Part shown: in pieces, positions 1-6,824 of the stretch
Layout of the letters: every line of letters begins with the position of its first letter
How positions within the stretch are numbered: position 1 is the first letter of the stretch
DNA from: Prevotellaceae bacterium UBA4336
GTDB taxonomy: Bacteria; Bacteroidota; Bacteroidia; Bacteroidales; Bacteroidaceae
Direction: 5' to 3'
Length of the DNA stretch: 37,254 nt
Assembly (NCBI GenBank): GCA_002394305.1
Contig: DGTM01000034.1
Span: 1-37,254, forward strand
The notes under the pieces: model-generated
What the model was told of the DNA's origin: nothing
Seen by the model: only the letters and a program-made list of their open reading frames with translations
Database searches by the model: none
Made by a program: the position numbers and the translations under genes

Positions 1-441
1 ATAGCTTTTGCATCCCCATTGTATCGTCCAGCACGCAGTGCTTCTTCCGCGACTTCAATCGCGCCTTGGTGCTAGAGCATCCAACAACTTCCTGCCAGCA
101 ATGCTGGCTTTTCCGCCTGCGCCTGAGCGAAGCGAAGAACTTCCAATTTAACTTCATTCTATAACTCACGAAACTTAAATAAACTCACGAATTGGGAACA
201 TGTATTATCCTGAGTAGTCCGTGAAGAAACGAATTAGAATAATAAGAATAATAGACTCACGAATGGGATAAGTGTTCTTCTTCGCTGATAAAAATTAGTT
301 TCTTAATTCTAATTCGTTTCTTAATTCTAATTCGTTTCTTTCTTCACCTACGTGTTGTAGTAACTTAATCCGTCAAATCCGTTCAATCCGTTGTTAAGAA
401 ATATATCCGTTGTTTGATATAACACAGCCCAATCTGTTGTT
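1..441. other. Left-edge region without a supported gene
   Basis: No intact gene is visible. On the minus strand, roughly 157 to 1, a frame looks weakly protein-like (it includes AIEVAEEALRAGRYNGDAKA) but is broken by an in-frame TAG just upstream and runs off the window edge. It could be the decayed end of a gene lying outside the window. The rest is AT-rich and holds the repeats listed separately. Between about 365 and 440 the word AATCCGTT or a close variant recurs several times. Confidence 0.35.
221..346. repeat. Imperfect inverted repeat with an 18-bp tandem duplication
   Basis: The left arm at about 221-248 (GTGAAGAAACGAATTAGAAT and following bases) is matched in reverse complement by about 318-346. 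Inside the right half an 18-bp unit, TTTCTTAATTCTAATTCG, is present twice in exact tandem at 299-316 and 317-334. The structure could fold as a long AT-rich hairpin. There is no coding potential and the origin is unknown. Confidence 0.7.
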
Positions 442-498
442 TTGTCTATACTGAAGTTTCGGATGCTTTGTTTCCGTGTCCGGCGGATTTGTTTCCGC

Positions 499-553
499 GG
501 CCGTTCCCCGCCTCCCCTTTGGGGGAGGAGGGGTCAGGGGAAGGAGAGGGGCC
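499..553. repeat. G/C-rich palindromic repeat downstream of the HU gene
   Basis: A short hairpin, CCTCCCC-TTT-GGGGGAGG at 511-528, is followed by a purine-rich tail ending GAGAGGGGCC. It belongs by sequence to the same family as 1021-1060, the element inside the DUF3987 gene at 8055-8161, and the small palindrome at 28716-28737. It abuts the stop codon of the minus-strand HU gene, so it may also act in transcript termination or stability. Confidence 0.7.
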
Positions 554-554
554 G

Positions 555-1016
555 TTACTCAAGCCCCTGGATGGTGTCCTGGTTCTTGACGACCTCTACG
601 GCGGTGGACTGTGCTGCGCGTGTGGGCACGAGCTGGAAGGTGGCCTCGTCGCGGAGGTTGCGGAAGTCCTTGCCGGGCGTCCAGCGGATGTTCACGGCCT
701 CGATGTTGGCGGCGGTGAAGGTGTCGGCTGTCTTGGCGCCCCTGGTGGCGAGCTCCACGTGGAAGCTGCCGAGCTCCCCGAGGTTGACCTTGTTGCCCAG
801 GAGCATCTGTTCGCGCAGGCAGTCGACGGCCTTGGTGAGCACGGCCGAGATGTCGGCGCGGTCGTAGGTGCAGCCGTGGTCGGCGATGTGCTTGGCGAAG
901 GCGTTCATGTCGAGGATTTCGTGCACCTGTGCCGTGCCGTAGGCCTTCGTCTCCTGGATGTGTTCCTTCTTTGTTCCGGGCTTGGTGCCCATGATGATGA
1001 TAGAGTAGTTGATCAT
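555..1016 (-). CDS. HU-like DNA-binding protein (Bacteroidales HU-HIG type)
   Basis: 153 residues. The start MINYSII and the block VHEILDMNAFAKHIADHG, then YDRADISAVLTKAVDCLREQ and GNKVNLGELGSFHVEL, match the histone-like HU fold as found in the longer Bacteroidales form, which adds a C-terminal extension to the roughly 90-residue HU core. The expected role is sequence-independent DNA binding and bending. The ATG start is preferred because Bacteroidales homologues begin with the same MINYSI segment. A promoter lies about 180 bp upstream on the minus strand. In Bacteroidales such genes are often found near VirE-N/DUF3987 genes; here that partner is 5.8 kb away at 7321-9870, with the restriction island between. 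Family assignment is secure; the biological target is unknown. Confidence 0.88.
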   Translation of the reverse strand: MINYSIIIMGTKPGTKKEHIQETKAYGTAQVHEILDMNAFAKHIADHGCTYDRADISAVLTKAVDCLREQMLLGNKVNLGELGSFHVELATRGAKTADTFTAANIEAVNIRWTPGKDFRNLRDEATFQLVPTRAAQSTAVEVVKNQDTIQGLE

Positions 1017-1020
1017 AATG

Positions 1021-1060
1021 TCCCCCCTCCCGTCCTCCCCCTTTTCGTGGGGGAGGAGTT
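1021..1060. repeat. G/C-rich palindrome in the HU gene leader
   Basis: CCTCCCCC at 1034-1041 pairs with GGGGGAGG at 1049-1056 around a 7-nt loop, preceded by another run of C. It lies in the 5' leader of the minus-strand HU gene, immediately before its start codon, so the transcript would carry a strong hairpin next to the initiation site. Same family as 499-553. Confidence 0.7.
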
Positions 1061-1190
1061 TTGTATTCCGCGGAGGGGATAGCGGTTGCTAAAGTGTTTT
1101 TGATGGTATGAGGTTCTCGTGTGAAGTCAGCGGGGAACCCACGTGAAGTCGGCCGTCCATGCACGTGTAGTTCCTTCTTCATTCACGCTA

Positions 1191-1221
1191 CAAAGTTACG
1201 AAATAATCTTGGATTGTGCAA
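1191..1221 (-). promoter_or_regulatory. Bacteroidota-type promoter for the HU gene
   Basis: On the minus strand TAACTTTG (plus-strand CAAAGTTA, 1191-1198) fits the TAnnTTTG -7 element. A TTG lies 20 bp further upstream (plus-strand CAA at 1219-1221) as a minimal -33 element. This predicts a leader of about 170 nt before the HU start codon. Confidence 0.6.
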
Positions 1222-1278
1222 GCTTTTTGGCAATTATTTTCACTCGTCGGATGAAGTTTTTCCGAGGGTGGGAGAAAC

Positions 1279-1519
1279 GCAGAAAAGAGGAAAAGAGGAA
1301 AGTAGACATTTGATGTTTCCGAGGGGGCAGGAGGAAGCGGAAGATGGACTTTTCTTAGTAAAAGTTTATTATTATATATTAACAATTATAATTCGTGGAA
1401 CAGTTACAATCATTTATACCGTTATTACGAAGATTACGATTCTATTACGTGATGCTCCAGTCTCCTTTTCGGGGGGCAAAAGTATCAAATGTCTACTTTC
1501 CTCTTTTCCTCTTTTCTGC
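1279..1519. mobile_element. MITE-like element with perfect 36-bp terminal inverted repeats
   Basis: Positions 1279-1314 (beginning GCAGAAAAGAGGAAAAGAGG) are repeated as an exact 36-base reverse complement at 1484-1519. The 169-bp interior is AT-rich and has no convincing reading frame. A third copy of the same 36-mer stands alone at 9872-9907. The size, lack of coding capacity and long perfect ends resemble a miniature inverted-repeat element or a paired dispersed repeat. No transposase is present in the window, and I did not establish a target-site duplication. Confidence 0.65.
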
Positions 1520-1539
1520 TTTCAGCTTATTTTATGTTA

Positions 1540-1733
1540 AACCCAAATCGGTCATTAGACCAACTTATTGTTATGTTGTTTTTCTTGTTTATTCATGCCA
1601 TAGCAGCATTTCTATCGTCATCTTGTCCAAAGTACTCATTTTGACGTAGCTCGCTACGCCTGCAATGACCACTTAAACAATCTGACTGATATAAATACTA
1701 CTCTGACATAAATTCTAATGACCGATTTGGGTT
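1540..1733. mobile_element. Second MITE-like element with 20-bp inverted ends
   Basis: AACCCAAATCGGTCATTAGA at 1540-1559 is matched by its exact reverse complement at 1714-1733, giving a 194-bp unit. The interior contains a small palindrome GTAGCTCGCTAC and no reading frame of note. It sits directly next to the 36-bp-ended element, leaving about 20 bp between them. It may be a MITE or a remnant of an insertion sequence. Confidence 0.6.
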
Positions 1734-1843
1734 AAAAGATGTTGGGGGGCTGCCTCATGCTCTGGCGGCATGGCAAAATGATATGCGAAAACAGAAGGGG
1801 GGAAAGCCGCAAAGCAGCAAATTGCTTTTTTTGCCTCAAGTTC

Positions 1844-1874
1844 TTGGCGGGCTGCAAGAAATTCGCTAACTTTA
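1844..1874 (+). promoter_or_regulatory. Promoter-like element before the gene stub at 1902
   Basis: TAACTTTA at 1867-1874 resembles the TAnnTTTG -7 box with one mismatch, and TTGG at 1844-1847 is placed about 19-20 bp upstream. The following bases AC(A)GCCGAAAAC recur after the promoter at 2021. It is probably the original promoter of the lost gene whose N-terminus survives at 1902-2006. Confidence 0.4.
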
Positions 1875-1901
1875 CAGCCGAAAACGAAACTACACGCTAT
1901 T

Positions 1902-2006
1902 ATGCTATTCCAGAAGAACATCCTCAGAAAATACCTTGCCCTGCTGCCTGCCTCATCACGATGTAGAAGAACGAGACAAACAAAAATCGTTTTATTTTTT
2001 GCATAA
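1902..2006 (+). pseudogene. N-terminal stub of a lost gene, possibly an N-6/type IIG R-M protein
   Basis: A short frame opens MLFQKNILRKYLALLPAS and then loses its protein-like character, ending at TAA after 34 residues. The opening resembles the first residues of large Bacteroidota N-6 DNA methylase/type IIG restriction proteins; this is from memory of the family and is tentative. A promoter-like sequence lies just upstream. The C-terminal counterpart appears at 4654-4746 on the far side of the restriction genes. If both stubs come from one gene, the whole body was lost when the present island arrived. Confidence 0.4.
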
Positions 2007-2028
2007 TCCTATAAATTTTGTAACTTTA
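1998..2028 (+). promoter_or_regulatory. Promoter for the restriction-modification operon
   Basis: TTTG at 1998-2001 and TAACTTTA at 2021-2028 are separated by 19 bp, which matches the Bacteroidota -33/-7 arrangement apart from the last base. It lies 20 bp before a tiny 13-codon frame (2049-2090, MLEEYLNRIINAD) and 66 bp before the first substantial gene of the island. Confidence 0.6.
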
Positions 2029-2094
2029 CCGCCGAAAACTCAAATAGTATGTTAGAAGAATATCTGAATAGAATCATCAACGCCGATTGAACTC

Positions 2095-2298
2095 ATGGAA
2101 CTGACAAGACAACAGATAGAACGTCAAGATTTCGTTGATAACGCTATATTCGACCTAATGAATAGGCTTATTCCGTCCGATAAGGAAATGGAATGGGACA
2201 TCGAGGCCATTGGCGAAGTGCGCGATGTCATCCTAGCACAGTTCGAAAGGAAGGGCTTTTGCACAGAAATGGAGTTTTATCCTTATATTGAAGAATAA
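2095..2298 (+). CDS. Small acidic hypothetical protein leading the R-M operon
   Basis: 67 residues (MELTRQQIERQDFVDNAIFD...), acidic, with no cysteines arranged as a metal site, no membrane segment and no helix-turn-helix that I can see. It is preceded by a 13-codon frame whose stop lies four bases before this ATG, and followed seven bases later by the endonuclease gene, so it is part of the same transcription unit. Small genes at the head of type II restriction operons are often control (C) proteins, but this one lacks the usual helix-turn-helix signature, so I do not assign that role. I do not recognise the family with certainty. Confidence 0.65.
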   Translation: MELTRQQIERQDFVDNAIFDLMNRLIPSDKEMEWDIEAIGEVRDVILAQFERKGFCTEMEFYPYIEE

Positions 2299-2304
2299 CT
2301 TAAT

Positions 2305-3363
2305 ATGTTATTTATGAATGATGATAAGTATTTTCGTTCCATAAAGGAATTAGAGCAAGTTGGCTGCAAATGGTGGCCCAAGGAAGTCAGGGATGAAGCA
2401 ATGAAGGTAAGCATCCTGCAATATCTGCTTGATACTCAGGAGGAGTTTATTTCACTTCTGACTTTGGCTGATAATACAAACCCTGAGAAGTTATTCAAGC
2501 TCCTTGAAGCCTCTGATTTTGAATATCACCTGTTCCTGAAACATCTGATGGTTTTGACAGATGTTGGCTCGGAGCCTATACAAAGACTTAACTCGTCTTT
2601 CAAAGAGGTTTTTCCTGGCAAAAAACTGGAATATGAGATAAGTGGCAAAAAGTATAGCTATAGTTTTACATCTCTGCCTTTACAAAGTAAACCCACAAAT
2701 GCCAGGATGCAGATTAGCACAATAAAAAATTTGCAGAAGCCGTGTAAGGACAAGAAATTGTGCAAGGACTTGATAATACTGCTTATATATGGTGCATCTG
2801 CAATTTCATTGAAGACACGTGCAATCCTCTACAAGTGTAAAGCCTATGAATATCTTGGACAGAAGGATAAAATTAAGCAATATGTGTGTGAAAACTATAT
2901 TCGAGTAAGTAGAATTATCGCAGGCAAGACGGCAACAGATCTTGGGAATGTTGCACAGGTATATGCCTTAAGATATTTGTCGGAACATCTAGGCAGCAAT
3001 TACAATCTTGTTAATAACGGAACGATTCCTGGAGTTAAACTTGATGACGATAAGGAAGCAACTTTTGATATTGTTGTTAGCCGAAATGATGACGACGGTC
3101 GCATTAAGAAATATGTTGGAATCGAAGTTTCTTTTCAAGAGACATCAAACAGCGTAGCAGAAAGAAAGGGGCGTGAAGCACAGGCTCGCTTCCGAAACAC
3201 TAATAACAAAAGGTGCTTTGTTGCATATATCATTGACGGCGTAGGTAATTTTTCAAGACCATCCGCGATGAAAGATATGTGTGATAACAGTCACTGCAAT
3301 GTCGCGTACACTCCATCGGAATTTGACTTACTGATTGAGTTTATCAAGGAGAAGATTGGATGA
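2305..3363 (+). CDS. Probable type II restriction endonuclease
   Basis: 352 residues, cytoplasmic, no membrane segment. The functional call rests mainly on context: the last four bases overlap the start of a cytosine-5 methyltransferase (ATGA), a common arrangement for type II pairs. A PD-(D/E)XK-like core may lie in the C-terminal third: FDIVVSR with Asp255, then YVGIEVSFQET with Glu274, followed by a basic ERKGREAQARF helix and the strand CFVAYIIDG. The third catalytic residue is not a canonical Lys in this reading; Ser276 or Gln278 stands where it would be expected, so the motif needs confirmation. An alternative start is Met4. The cut site is unknown, but should match the methyltransferase target. 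Codon use and base composition are far more AT-rich than the GC-rich genes from 6825 onward, consistent with transfer. Confidence 0.72.
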   Translation: MLFMNDDKYFRSIKELEQVGCKWWPKEVRDEAMKVSILQYLLDTQEEFISLLTLADNTNPEKLFKLLEASDFEYHLFLKHLMVLTDVGSEPIQRLNSSFKEVFPGKKLEYEISGKKYSYSFTSLPLQSKPTNARMQISTIKNLQKPCKDKKLCKDLIILLIYGASAISLKTRAILYKCKAYEYLGQKDKIKQYVCENYIRVSRIIAGKTATDLGNVAQVYALRYLSEHLGSNYNLVNNGTIPGVKLDDDKEATFDIVVSRNDDDGRIKKYVGIEVSFQETSNSVAERKGREAQARFRNTNNKRCFVAYIIDGVGNFSRPSAMKDMCDNSHCNVAYTPSEFDLLIEFIKEKIG

Positions 3364-4628
3364 TAAAATACATAGATTTGTTCGCAGGTGTTGGTGGCAT
3401 TCGATTGGGAGTAAGCCAGGCTTTATCCAAGAACGGAATAGAGTCAAAGTGTGTGCTTTCAAGTGAAATCAACGAAAGAGCCTGCGAGACCTATCAACTC
3501 AACTTTGGCGAGCATCCGAGTGGTGACGTGAAGCTGATAGACGAAGTGGAGCCATTTGACTTATTGCTTGGAGGCTTCCCCTGTCAACCTTTCTCATATG
3601 CTGGTAAACGCATGGGGTTTGGTGATACAAGAGGCACTTTGTTCTTTGAAATAGAACGATTACTTGAAAAATATCGTCCTAAGGCATTCCTGCTTGAAAA
3701 CGTGCGTGGACTCTATACACATGACGAAGGTCGCACATTCAAAACCATCATGGATAAGCTTCATAGCTTGGGCTATGGTACATACGACCTGCTACAGAAC
3801 AGCAGCAACTTTGGAGTTCCCCAGAATCGTGTGCGCCTATATATCGTTGGTATTTTAGGCGCAACTCCGAATATGAATCTATCATCAGACCTCGGCGCAG
3901 CAGATTCTCACAAGTATAAGCAAAACATGGTTCAGCTTTCACTCTTTGGTGAAAAGCCAATATGCTGTGTGGGTGACGTGTTGGAACCTGATGTTGACGA
4001 AAAGTATTATTGTTCTGATAAGTTTCAACAGATGCTTCACACCGCTGTAGGTGACGATTTGAGAGTTCTACACGGCTACCGTCTAATTGATTATCGTGGA
4101 GGTCAGTCGCTTCATTCATGGGAGTTAGGCATGAAAGGAAAATGTTCTGACGCAGAAATCCGCTTTATGAATGCCCTGATTCTTAATCGCCGCAAACCGA
4201 TTTTCGGTAAGGAACAAGATGGTAAGAAACTGACTTTAGAGCAGATTAAAACATTCTACAAAGAGCCTGACATTGAGGAGGTTGTTGCGTCTTTGCTCGA
4301 AAAGCGTTACCTTCAAGAAATTGATGGCAGGTATAATCCCGTTTGTGGAAACATGTCTTTCGAGGTATTCAAGTTCCTCGACCCTGAAAGCATTTCGGTT
4401 ACCTTGACTTCATCGGATGCCAACCGTTTGGGTGTCATTCAGCATAATCGCGCAAGACACATCACGCCTCGTGAGTGTGCCAGATTACAAGGCTTCCCTG
4501 ATACATTCAAGCTTCATCCGTCCGACGCCTGGTCGTATAAGCAATTCGGGAACTCTGTCTCTGTGCCAGTTGTGGAAGCCGTCTTTGATGATTTTATAAG
4601 AACAAATGCCAATTTGTTATTATTATAA
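3360..4628 (+). CDS. DNA (cytosine-5) methyltransferase of a type II R-M system
   Basis: 422 residues. All main C5-methyltransferase motifs are visible in order: motif I DLFAGVGGIRLG (6-17) binding S-adenosylmethionine, motif IV GGFPCQPFS (71-79) with catalytic Cys75, motif VI ENVRG (113-117), motif VIII QNRVRLYIVG (155-164), motif IX RHITPRECARLQGFP (from 366) and motif X QFGNSVSVPVVEAV (from 395). The roughly 200 residues between VIII and IX form the target-recognition domain, which includes HSWELGMKGKCSDAEIRF. This protein should methylate C5 of a cytosine in the site cut by the neighbouring endonuclease and so protect host DNA. The start ATG overlaps the endonuclease stop, giving translational coupling. 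I cannot read the recognition sequence from the domain. Confidence 0.95.
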   Translation: MIKYIDLFAGVGGIRLGVSQALSKNGIESKCVLSSEINERACETYQLNFGEHPSGDVKLIDEVEPFDLLLGGFPCQPFSYAGKRMGFGDTRGTLFFEIERLLEKYRPKAFLLENVRGLYTHDEGRTFKTIMDKLHSLGYGTYDLLQNSSNFGVPQNRVRLYIVGILGATPNMNLSSDLGAADSHKYKQNMVQLSLFGEKPICCVGDVLEPDVDEKYYCSDKFQQMLHTAVGDDLRVLHGYRLIDYRGGQSLHSWELGMKGKCSDAEIRFMNALILNRRKPIFGKEQDGKKLTLEQIKTFYKEPDIEEVVASLLEKRYLQEIDGRYNPVCGNMSFEVFKFLDPESISVTLTSSDANRLGVIQHNRARHITPRECARLQGFPDTFKLHPSDAWSYKQFGNSVSVPVVEAVFDDFIRTNANLLLL

Positions 4629-4653
4629 ATAATACTGTTATTGTTGTATTTAT

Positions 4654-4746
4654 AATCATCTCCAAGACCTACAAAGAGATAGACACCCGCGTCTTCGACC
4701 TCTACGGCCTCACCCCAGAAGAGCGTGAAATAGTAGTAAGAAACTG
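4654..4746 (+). pseudogene. C-terminal stub resembling the end of a type IIG/N-6 R-M protein
   Basis: Immediately after the methyltransferase an open frame without a start codon reads IIISKTYKEIDTRVFDLYG then LTPEEREIVVRN and stops at TGA (4744-4746). The pattern ID-x-x-V-x-x-LYGLT-x-EE-x-x-IV closely resembles the extreme C-terminus of type IIG / Eco57I-like N-6 adenine methyltransferase-nucleases. Its GC-rich codons contrast with the AT-rich methyltransferase just before it. Together with the stub at 1902-2006 it suggests a resident R-M gene whose body has been replaced. It is too short for certainty. Confidence 0.5.
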
Positions 4747-4762
4747 ACAACAATAAAGAAAT

Positions 4763-5788
4763 ATGGAGAGATATTCAATCTATTCGTATCAGTTGAAAGA
4801 GAAACCCTTCAGGAACGGAGTGTTGGCGATGCCCGATTCTCAGGATGTATCCAATCTTTCGATTGAACAACGCTTTGAGATACTCTTCGGGGAGAAGCGA
4901 GGGTCTGATTTCACCTTGAAGAAGTTCAAGAAAAACGATGCCGACTCATATCCCTGTCTCGTACTGAGCCACGATGCAAATATCATTCTTTTGCGACTGG
5001 TAAACGAAATGGACAAGGACTTCTGGGAAGAAGAGTCTGCCGATGATCCTGTCCCGAAGATTGAAAAGAGGAAGAGGAAGACAAAACCCTTCTGCTACAT
5101 CATCATTGACAATCGGCCAGGGATGCAACTGATAGCTATTCAGTCCGACAGTGCCGCATGGAGAAATACTGTTGACGTAAAAACGTTGCTTCAGGAAACC
5201 ATCAATTGGCAGTCAGAGGTTCTTGATTATGGCTTTGAAGTGAAAATACTCTCCAAGATGTTGCCCTCTAAATTCTGGGAATATGTTGACTATAGGCGAA
5301 AGAAGGAAAATGTGTATATTAAGAGCATAACCTTCTCGTTTGCCAATTATAGGCGCCGTCCAGACATGGATATAAAGCAGGCACTTTCTTCGAATTGGCG
5401 TCGCTTTGATAGCTTAATTGAAATGATAAACCAGATGGGAGGTGATAAAGGAGAACTGAAAATAACTCCATCCAAGGATGATGCTCTCGTAAAACGAAAG
5501 TTTGCAGACATCAAACACATGGTGGAGATTTGCGCAATAAGCCAATACAGTTTAAGCATAACCTTCTCGGACGATGTCACCTACAAGTGCAACCAGGAAC
5601 TACGAGCAGAATTGCCGATGAAAGAAGAAAGAATCAGGGAAGACTTTGAGTACCAACAAGGCGATTTGTTTAGGCATTATGAAATAATGGATTGGCTTGA
5701 TGACATAAAACAAAAGACAGACAAATATAATGATGTTGAAGAATTTAGAGAAAAGCCAGGTGGAAAAGTTAAGAAGCAAGTTTCGTGA
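4763..5788 (+). CDS. Hypothetical protein, first gene of an overlapping pair
   Basis: 341 residues, not recognised. It is soluble, with no signal peptide or membrane segment, and has a charged stretch KIEKRKRKTKPF around residues 100-111 between two apparent alpha/beta segments. A beta-rich stretch FCYIIIDNRPGMQLIAIQ follows, then a helical, charged C-terminal third (for example DALVKRKFADIKHMVEI). The 3' end overlaps the next gene by 59 bp, so the two are almost certainly co-expressed. Base composition matches the AT-rich restriction genes upstream rather than the GC-rich chromosome downstream. Position inside a restriction island makes a defence role plausible, but nothing in the sequence identifies an activity. 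Confidence 0.75.
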   Translation: MERYSIYSYQLKEKPFRNGVLAMPDSQDVSNLSIEQRFEILFGEKRGSDFTLKKFKKNDADSYPCLVLSHDANIILLRLVNEMDKDFWEEESADDPVPKIEKRKRKTKPFCYIIIDNRPGMQLIAIQSDSAAWRNTVDVKTLLQETINWQSEVLDYGFEVKILSKMLPSKFWEYVDYRRKKENVYIKSITFSFANYRRRPDMDIKQALSSNWRRFDSLIEMINQMGGDKGELKITPSKDDALVKRKFADIKHMVEICAISQYSLSITFSDDVTYKCNQELRAELPMKEERIREDFEYQQGDLFRHYEIMDWLDDIKQKTDKYNDVEEFREKPGGKVKKQVS

Positions 5789-6617
5789 GCACCCCCTGTT
5801 GTTGACATGCCAGCAGGCCTTTAGGCATTACATGGCTAGTATGGAGTCCTTCAACTTCACATCGGAGGATTTGTTTGTAGAAGCGGCAATAGCAATTGAT
5901 GAAGTCTTTGACAGTCCAACTGATGCACCACAATATCTGGAAGATTTATGGGATAACCTAAAGATAAAGTTGAAAAGCAGAACGCAGCCCGTGCCATCGC
6001 AGTCCGACCTTAATACTGTCTGTAGTGTACTTTTCTATGTTATTGCCGCTACTATGAGCCTTCATTGGCGGGAGTATTACTCAAAAGAAGTTGTTAATTT
6101 GTTGCGTCGGAAAGTAGAAAAAGAAAGAATGCTTACTGACGAGGATGAGCAGAATGAGATTATAAAGAATTTGTGCAAACATTCCGAAGGCTTGGAAGAA
6201 TGGATAAACGAGTATGAAGACAGTGGAGTTTGGCTAACGGATGAGATAGAGACGTGCCTTGCATCCTTTCAAGAGAAACCACAGGAGAAACTCAGAGGCG
6301 TACTTGACACGGAACTTGCACAAGATATATTTGCCGAGTGCATAGCAAAGGGATGGATGCACGAAACAGAAAGCGGATATCAATGGGAGGGTATTTCGGA
6401 TAGCAGAGGAAAAATAGCTCAACTTTCCTACCTTTGTGGCAAGATATACGGTTTCAAGTATAGCGACAGGGAAGGAAAGAATATAGGAAAAGAATTTCCT
6501 GATGCAGAACTCTGTAAACTCTTTAATATAGAGAGTATTGGGAAGCAACTCGTTCAAGTATATCAAGCAGCTAATAAACAGAAATGGCGGACAGTGATAG
6601 ACGAACTATTTAAGTAA
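5730..6617 (+). CDS. Hypothetical protein, second gene of the overlapping pair
   Basis: 295 residues, predicted soluble and mostly helical, rich in Glu and Lys. A hydrophobic segment SVLFYVIAATMSL near residue 100 looks like a buried helix rather than a clear membrane anchor. The C-terminal part, from YLCGKIYGF to the end RTVIDELFK, resembles a C-terminal region seen in several Bacteroidales hypothetical proteins; I cannot name the family safely. The chosen ATG (5730) gives a 59-bp overlap with the preceding gene; the only other good start is Met35 (5832), which would avoid the overlap but discard a protein-like N-terminus. A clean rho-independent terminator follows the stop codon, closing the island's transcription unit. 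Confidence 0.75.
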   Translation: MMLKNLEKSQVEKLRSKFREHPLLLTCQQAFRHYMASMESFNFTSEDLFVEAAIAIDEVFDSPTDAPQYLEDLWDNLKIKLKSRTQPVPSQSDLNTVCSVLFYVIAATMSLHWREYYSKEVVNLLRRKVEKERMLTDEDEQNEIIKNLCKHSEGLEEWINEYEDSGVWLTDEIETCLASFQEKPQEKLRGVLDTELAQDIFAECIAKGWMHETESGYQWEGISDSRGKIAQLSYLCGKIYGFKYSDREGKNIGKEFPDAELCKLFNIESIGKQLVQVYQAANKQKWRTVIDELFK

Positions 6618-6619
6618 AA

Positions 6620-6646
6620 GGCACCAAGTTTGGTGTCTTTTTTTTT
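6620..6646 (+). terminator. Rho-independent terminator ending the AT-rich island
   Basis: GGCACCAA and TTGGTGTC form a stem of seven to eight pairs with a very short loop, directly followed by nine T residues. It starts three bases after the stop codon of the preceding gene. Confidence 0.88.
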
Positions 6647-6695
6647 ATCTTTTTTATCCAGATATATTCTACATAATGAGATTTTAGGCATTTCG

Positions 6696-6703
6696 TACCT
6701 TTG
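6696..6703 (+). promoter_or_regulatory. Promoter -7 element for the DUF3987 gene pair
   Basis: TACCTTTG is a full match to the Bacteroidota TAnnTTTG box. No good TTTG is seen 19 bp upstream. The predicted leader to the ATG at 6825 is about 115 nt and contains only AT-rich sequence and no reading frame of note. Confidence 0.6.
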
Positions 6704-6824
6704 CGGCGAAGTTAGGCTTCGAGGCGCAAAGGTTGTTTTTTGTGCCTATCTGGAAGCAAACCTTACCACTTAAGCTAGCAACGAGTGGTTCACCTTATTA
6801 ATAATGTCATAATATAAACGAACT

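Noticed and set aside
2049..2090. Thirteen-codon frame MLEEYLNRIINAD before the 67-residue gene
   Set aside because: It follows a promoter and could be a leader peptide, but it is too short to support as a gene by sequence alone.
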